This document shows, in pieces, positions 58,991 through 64,000 of a DNA stretch of 64,000 nt. The stretch is from NCBI GenBank assembly GCA_913775095.1, contig CAJYIW010000019.1:372001-436000 (forward strand), given 5' to 3'. Every line of letters begins with the position of its first letter. Within the stretch, counting starts at the first letter, position 1. The position numbers were made by a program, and so were the translations under genes. The DNA is from an uncultured Siphonobacter sp. (GTDB taxonomy: Bacteria; Bacteroidota; Bacteroidia; Cytophagales; Spirosomataceae). The notes under the pieces were generated by a model that made no database searches, was not told where the DNA came from, and was given only the letters and a program-made list of their open reading frames with translations.

Positions 58991-59554
58991 ATGAGAAAGT
59001 TAATTCTTCAGGAATGGATTTCACTGGACGGTTTTGCAGCGGATGAAAATGGCCAGACGGATTTCTTTAACAAAACGGAATACAATCACGAATCTGATGA
59101 AGACCTGCTGGATTTCATGGGCACCATTGACGCAATTCTCTTAGGCTCCCGGACGTACCGAATGTTCGTGGAATTCTGGCCTACGGTAAGCAACGAGGTT
59201 GAGGTAGTCGCTGATAAATTGAATGAAACTCCTAAAATAGTATTCTCACGGATGGTAGACCATGCTCCCTGGGGAAAATGGGAAGATGCCCGAATTGTGA
59301 ACCGGGATGCGGTGGATGAGGTTACGGAACTGAAGAAAAAAGCCGGTCTGGATATGGTGCTCTGGGGAAGTCTGTCGCTGGCTCAATCGTTGTTGAAAGC
59401 CAGACTGGTCGATGAAATCCAGTTGCGAATCTGCCCGATCATCCTGGGGAAAGGAAAACCCTTATTTTCTGAAGGTACGTTCGAATTGAAATTACTGGAA
59501 GCTCAAACGTTTCAGTCAAGGCTGATATATGCGAAGTATGAACCGGTTTACTGA
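58991..59554 (+). CDS. Dihydrofolate reductase-family protein (RibD C-terminal domain)
   Basis: I start at ATG 58991 (MRKLILQEWISLDGFAADEN), 187 residues; the longer frame from 58955 adds an unlikely basic leader. The sequence fits the small YwjB/YyaP-like group: SLDGFAADENGQ, GTIDAILLGSRTYRMFVEFW, KIVFSRMVDHAPWGKWEDAR, and the NADPH-site segment GLDMVLWGSLSLAQSLLKAR..RICPIILGKGKPLF. It probably reduces a small-molecule substrate with NADPH; it is not a true folate enzyme by sequence. It converges with the MazG-like gene across a shared terminator. Confidence 0.87.
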   Translation: MRKLILQEWISLDGFAADENGQTDFFNKTEYNHESDEDLLDFMGTIDAILLGSRTYRMFVEFWPTVSNEVEVVADKLNETPKIVFSRMVDHAPWGKWEDARIVNRDAVDEVTELKKKAGLDMVLWGSLSLAQSLLKARLVDEIQLRICPIILGKGKPLFSEGTFELKLLEAQTFQSRLIYAKYEPVY

Positions 59555-59559
59555 TAGAA

Positions 59560-59591
59560 ATAAGGCTTCGCATATACCTGCGAAGCCTTAT
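59560..59591. terminator. Bidirectional terminator between DHFR-like and MazG-like genes
   Basis: Perfect 13-base stem ATAAGGCTTCGCA/TGCGAAGCCTTAT with a 6-base loop between the two convergent stop codons. Confidence 0.8.
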
Positions 59592-59593
59592 AC

Positions 59594-60067
59594 TTAGGAT
59601 TGTTGTAAAATCGACTCTAAATCGGCGGGTGAATAGTTCACAGATTTAAGCGTTTTATGGTCAGATTTGCGATATACGAGCCATTTGCCATGGTCTTCAT
59701 GATAATCGGCTTCCGTGCCATCTTTCGCTAAATAGAAGGCAACGGTGGCCTGGGCTTCCGCTTCAGTAGAGCAGGCTTTGCTCATATTAGAGCGGTGGAC
59801 TTCATTGAAGAGGTCTACAAACTTCTCTCCCAGGCCAAATTCCAGTACCGCTCCGGAAAGGACATATTGCAGATCACAGAGGGCATCGGCTACGCCAACC
59901 AGGTCATTGGCTTCAATGGCTTCCTGAAATTCCCGGAGTTCTTCGGCCAGTAAAGCGTAACGGAGTTTCGAGCGGTTTTCACTGGGTATTTGTGGATCTG
60001 TTAAGACAGGAGCATGAAAAGTATGATGAAATTCAGCTACTTGTTGAAGAGAATTAAGTTGATTCAT
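59594..60067 (-). CDS. Nucleoside triphosphate pyrophosphohydrolase-like protein (MazG/PRA-PH fold)
   Basis: 157 residues. An all-alpha NTP-PPase: the metal-binding pair lies in LLAEELREFQEAIEANDL (ExxE) and VADALCDLQYVLSGA (DxxxD-like, ADALCDLQY), in the correct order and spacing. Family members hydrolyse NTPs or dNTPs, or the PRA-ATP bond, for nucleotide-pool cleaning. The C-terminal extension (GKWLVYRKSDHKTLKSVNYS) is common in the Bacteroidota subgroup. It ends three bases from the bidirectional terminator. Confidence 0.85.
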   Translation of the reverse strand: MNQLNSLQQVAEFHHTFHAPVLTDPQIPSENRSKLRYALLAEELREFQEAIEANDLVGVADALCDLQYVLSGAVLEFGLGEKFVDLFNEVHRSNMSKACSTEAEAQATVAFYLAKDGTEADYHEDHGKWLVYRKSDHKTLKSVNYSPADLESILQQS

Positions 60068-60860
60068 GTTTGTATAATAACCTACTTTATGTTGAATAGA
60101 AGGGAATACCTGGCCTTAAACGCCTTCAGGCAGAAAGAAACCTGGAACAAATATACGGCTTCACTCCCGCCCTTTTACGAATTTATGGGCCTTGTAACCA
60201 TGTTCCACACCTCTCCGGTAGCTAACTAATTAACAATGAACAAATTAATATCCACGTGGAACGTCAGGTTTTTGGATTTTAATAAAGACTTGAAAAATAG
60301 CTCTTTACGTATCTCCCGCTCAATAATTGGCTCAGAATCTGTAACTATGGGTTGAGTCTTCAATAACTGACTCATTTGGCGGATCTTAGCTCATTGACTA
60401 AGCTCAGTAAGATTTCGATTGATAGCCGCGAACCGTTCACTTGTTACGTAGGTCGGTGTGTCATCCGCCGACTTTTTCAGGAGTATGCATGCTTCTGTAA
60501 AGGTCGGCGATGGTCATTTCCGGATATAGGCACCTGAACCAGGGAAACGTAAACGCGAAGCCCTTTAGGGTAACTCTGATTGCCGGCCTTATCTGCTTTC
60601 GTCCATTCTGCAACAAGATAAGGATTACGTAAAATTGTAAATCGTAATCCTTACATAAGAGAATGCAAGGTCTCACATTTCTTAGGTCATGTCAAAGACA
60701 TCGGGTGAATTAATCAACTTGCAGGAGTTCCAGATTTCAATCAGGGATCTACCCAAGAAAGGACTGCCTTAGGCTCAATCCAGGGATGTACTCGAATGAT
60801 TATTCAATCTATTTATAAAACGTATTAACCCTTCGGTTGAGTTAATAGTCTGCTGTTACT
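60068..60860. other. 793-base intergenic region with an 11-base inverted repeat
   Basis: A plus-strand frame at 60089-60229 (MLNRREYLALNAFRQKETW) begins in the mazG promoter area and has no recognisable match, so I do not call it. TAAGGATTACG (60619-60629) and CGTAATCCTTA (60643-60653) form a perfect hairpin. The minus strand of 60488-60610 reads as AEWTKADKAGNQSYPKG and RVYVSLVQVPISG, which may be old coding sequence. Confidence 0.4.
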
Positions 60861-61292
60861 TTAAAGAATTTCCTGCCAGGTATGATCGGAATAAAAGACA
60901 ATCATTTTTACTACGTGTTTATTCTCAAACAGGGCTTTTTCATGGGCCTGAGAATAAGCCAGATCAGGCTGTGGTGCAGAGACATTCTTTCTGGCCAAAT
61001 CTGGAGACTTAGGCTGGTGCGGTATTTCGTTCGCAAAAGGCTGATTATAAATAGGCTTAGCCGTGGAATGGAGTAAAGAATTATGGAGACTTGGATTTTC
61101 ATCGCAAAGCCATTCATACGTAATACCCGGGAATTGCTTAACCACTTTCCGGGCGATGTCCATGCTTAAGCGGTTTCTCCCCGAAAGAATATGAGAAATA
61201 CTGGATCTGGGGATGCCAATGCTATCAGCAAACTGGGCTGCCGTTAAATTATTCGATTCCAGAAGATGAAGGACTTTTTCTTTATCGGTCAT
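60861..61292 (-). CDS. XRE-family transcriptional regulator
   Basis: 143 residues. The HTH covers about 5-60: KVLHLLESNNLTAAQFADSI, then GIPRSSISHILSGRNRLSMD with the recognition helix SSISHILSGRN. Residues 60-75 (PGITYEWLCDENPSL) match the second conserved part of this Bacteroidota XRE subgroup. The C-terminal 65 residues are polar and probably flexible, ending in a short hydrophobic stretch (VVKMIVFYSDHTW). Upstream, a TATAGT/ACTATA dyad lies 10 bases before the ATG, as expected for autoregulation. Confidence 0.88.
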   Translation of the reverse strand: MTDKEKVLHLLESNNLTAAQFADSIGIPRSSISHILSGRNRLSMDIARKVVKQFPGITYEWLCDENPSLHNSLLHSTAKPIYNQPFANEIPHQPKSPDLARKNVSAPQPDLAYSQAHEKALFENKHVVKMIVFYSDHTWQEIL

Positions 61293-61301
61293 AGTGGTTG
61301 A

Positions 61302-61320
61302 TATAGTATTGTAAACTATA
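61302..61320 (-). promoter_or_regulatory. Candidate operator of the XRE regulator
   Basis: TATAGT-N7-ACTATA centred about 19 bases upstream of the start codon. TGTAAA/TTTACA words recur further up (61313-61486), including an 11-base inverted pair TTTACTTTTGT (61338-61348) and ACAAAAGTAAA (61406-61416). Confidence 0.5.
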
Positions 61321-61530
61321 GCTTGTTACAAATGTATTTTACTTTTGTTAATCAATCAACAGGAACCTGAAACATTTATAAATTCATTAATGTAAAACCA
61401 TCTGCACAAAAGTAAATTTACATAATTAACGAATCTGCCGAAGCTATTCGATTGATGATCAATGTAATTTAAAAATGTAAATCACAATTGTATATTCATC
61501 ACCAGACACGATTAAATAATGTATATCAAT

Positions 61531-61569
61531 AAAAAAGAGCAGGAGAAATACATCCCCTACTCTTTTTTA
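61531..61569 (-). terminator. Terminator of dapD
   Basis: Stem AAAAAAGAGCAGG against CCTACTCTTTTTT (one mismatch), T-rich in the minus direction, 25 bases past the stop. Confidence 0.8.
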
Positions 61570-61593
61570 CTACTGGTTTGTATATGGAATGGC

Positions 61594-62418
61594 TTAAACA
61601 GCTACGTTATTTTCGCGTAGAGCCTGATTCAGGGAAGTTTTGAGATCGGTGCTTTCCTTACGTTTTCCAATGATCAGGGAACAGGGAACCTGGTAGTCGC
61701 CTGCGGGGAAATGCTTGGTGTAACTACCGGGAATGACCACTGAATTTTCAGGGACAAAACCCGTGTATTCGACGGGTGTTTCACCGGTTACATCGATGAT
61801 CTTCGAGCTACCTGTAATCACCACGCCAGCCCCTAAAACGGCCTTTTTACCTACTCGGGCCCCTTCTACTACAATACAGCGAGAACCAATGAATGCTCCA
61901 TCTTCTATAATAACGGGTGCTGCCTGAGGGGGCTCCAGTACGCCGCCAATACCAACGCCACCGCTCAGGTGAACATCCTTCCCAATCTGAGCACAGCTAC
62001 CTACCGTGGCCCAGGTATCGACCATCGTTCCACTGTCTATATAGGCACCTATATTAACATAAGAAGGCATTAGAATTACACCTTTAGAAATGTAGGCTCC
62101 GTAACGGGCAACGGCTGGAGGAACGACGCGAACGCCTAACTGATCATAGCCGGACTTGAGTTTCATCTTATCGTGGTACTCAAAAATTCCGACTTCCTGC
62201 ACCTGCATGGTTTGTAAGGGGAAATAAAGAACGATTGCCTTTTTTACCCATTCATTAACTTGCCACTCTCCGTTAGCAAGAGGTTCGGCTACACGGAGGG
62301 TTCCCTTATCAACTAATTCCACCACAGAGCGAATGGCCTCTTTAGCAGAATCAGTGCTTAGCAACTGGCGATCTTCCCAGATCTGTTCAATCGTTGATTG
62401 TAACTCGGTCATATTCAA
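61594..62418 (-). CDS. dapD: 2,3,4,5-tetrahydropyridine-2,6-dicarboxylate N-succinyltransferase
   Basis: 274 residues, the usual DapD length. An N-terminal helical domain (MNMTELQSTIEQIWEDRQ) leads into the left-handed beta helix with hexapeptide repeats, including YISKGVILMPSYVNIGAYID, GTMVDTWATVGSCAQIG and VHLSGGVGIGGVLEP (the active-site region), then IEDGAFIGSRCIVVEGARVG. It succinylates tetrahydrodipicolinate in the lysine and diaminopimelate pathway, so cells use the succinylase branch. A perfect minus-strand TAAATTTG at 62432-62439 may be its -7 element with a short leader. Confidence 0.97.
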   Translation of the reverse strand: MNMTELQSTIEQIWEDRQLLSTDSAKEAIRSVVELVDKGTLRVAEPLANGEWQVNEWVKKAIVLYFPLQTMQVQEVGIFEYHDKMKLKSGYDQLGVRVVPPAVARYGAYISKGVILMPSYVNIGAYIDSGTMVDTWATVGSCAQIGKDVHLSGGVGIGGVLEPPQAAPVIIEDGAFIGSRCIVVEGARVGKKAVLGAGVVITGSSKIIDVTGETPVEYTGFVPENSVVIPGSYTKHFPAGDYQVPCSLIIGKRKESTDLKTSLNQALRENNVAV

Positions 62419-62903
62419 AAAATGGTTTCTACAAATTTAAGTAGAATCTCTCTTTAATGAATACGACAGTTTGTCACTTTGAATAATACAACAAGTATGG
62501 AAAATTAACTTCGGAAATACATTAAGAAACTAGAGGTTAAGTTATTGATATTAAATTAATTAACTTAGTTATAATTAATCCTTATGTATTGAGTATAGTG
62601 CAATTTAAAATATTCTATGGTGTGCATTAATGCCTTTGTATGGCAAAAGATTACGGAAGTGATGTGATGAATCTGCTATCCTCAATCAATTCATAAAAAT
62701 CTAATACCAGCAATTAACAAATCAAACAATATCAGTATGTCTCTCTACAGGACTCTTAGCTAATATGTACAATCAGATTAGGGTAAGTAAACTTTATATA
62801 TTACCTAATTCCTTCAGTATATACATGTAGTTGTTTAAGGTACCGCTGATCATTTCCTATCGTCTTAAATATTGAAAGCAACCGGTAAGTTCCCTCGCTT
62901 CGC

Positions 62904-62945
62904 CTGGGATGACAGGAAAGATGTCTTCTATACCTGTCATCCCAG
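62904..62945. repeat. Palindromic GGATGACAGG element
   Basis: CTGGGATGACAGG (62904-62916) and its exact reverse complement (62933-62945) around 16 bases. Outside these arms, TCCCTCGCTTCGC on the left and GACCGCAGGGAG on the right extend the symmetry imperfectly. The wording resembles the dispersed GTCATCCYxxxCxxAGGGA repeats seen in many bacterial genomes. Confidence 0.6.
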
Positions 62946-63256
62946 ACCGCAGGGAGAGAATTTACTTGTAATTGGGATGTACTTTCCTGTTAACTAGGAA
63001 GTGAAAGCAAACAGGAAAATCATTCGCTTGCAAAGCTGTGTAGGTATCCTCCTACCCCATTTTCCATTACCTTTATCTACCAGGTATGTTCTGTTTATCA
63101 CGTATACTATTGATCAAGCGTCATCTATTCCATATACTTTAAGAGGCTATACAATACACCGTATTTTATCAACAGAGCACGGCGTATCCACGGATAAGGA
63201 TATTTAGTAAAACATAGTCAATAGATAATATTATTAGCAATATTTATAAAATACTA

Positions 63257-64000
<744 letters not shown>

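Noticed and set aside
60014..60229. 71-codon plus-strand frame starting inside the MazG-like gene
   Set aside because: Overlaps the start of a well-supported gene on the other strand and has no recognisable domain; the shorter form from 60089 remains possible but unsupported.
63001..63207. 68-codon plus-strand frame upstream of gapA
   Set aside because: AT-rich composition and no family features; lies in a regulatory region.

Overview
The window looks like chromosomal DNA from a Bacteroidota, most likely the Cytophagales (Spirosoma/Siphonobacter-like). The lines of evidence are a SusC/SusD pair, a PorE-like TPR/propeller/OmpA protein, bacillithiol synthesis (BshB1), a PagL-like outer-membrane protein, many short SPII lipoproteins, and promoters of the TTG-N20-TAnnTTTG type recognised by the Bacteroidota primary sigma factor. 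Most neighbours are single genes or short operons ended by strong hairpin terminators. I see no intact insertion sequence, prophage, CRISPR array or rRNA. The genus is an inference.

Layout. 1-5.6 kb: the 3' end of a pectate lyase-like gene, a DUF6157 protein, a membrane/SRPBCC protein, an SDR, and a divergent NmrA-like/HxlR pair. 5.6-11.6 kb: a SusC/SusD pair, then DUF4269 and a methyltransferase. 11.9-19.9 kb: small secreted proteins, a PNPOx-like stress protein, an MBL hydrolase, a small HD hydrolase of alarmone type, a large periplasmic sugar dehydrogenase/PKD/cytochrome c protein, and a divergent Nudix-type regulator. 20-23 kb: gene-poor DNA with a frameshifted gene remnant and a SatD-like protein. 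23-36 kb: LEA-2 lipoprotein, a Hef-like protein overlapping a MiaA-like gene, PepT, citrate synthase, malic enzyme, GH43, FUSC and QueE. 36-48 kb: PorE-like protein, TrxB, two tandem M23/LysM peptidases coupled to BshB1, a DOPA-dioxygenase family protein, GT4, PdxH, DUF349 and tRNA-Thr(TGT). 48-64 kb: PagL-like protein, two soluble sensor kinases, a CDF metal exporter with a small Cys/His lipoprotein beside it, GyrA, a TPR protein, DHFR-like and MazG-like proteins, an XRE regulator, DapD, and the 5' part of GAPDH.

Functional themes. Central carbon metabolism is represented by gltA, maeB and gapA. Thiol and redox balance is represented by trxB, bshB1 and the PNPOx-like protein, and envelope building by the M23 pair, the PorE-like protein and the PagL-like protein. 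Polysaccharide use is represented by the pectate lyase end, SusCD, GH43 and the sugar dehydrogenase under a probable Nudix regulator.

The observations I rate highest are the catalytically degenerate Nudix regulator facing the sugar dehydrogenase across a 9-5-9 dyad, the phage-like Hef/GNAT-type protein translationally coupled to a variant miaA, a decayed gene readable across three frames at 20.7-21.2 kb, and several long perfect inverted repeats in intergenic DNA that are not followed by T-runs and so are not ordinary terminators.
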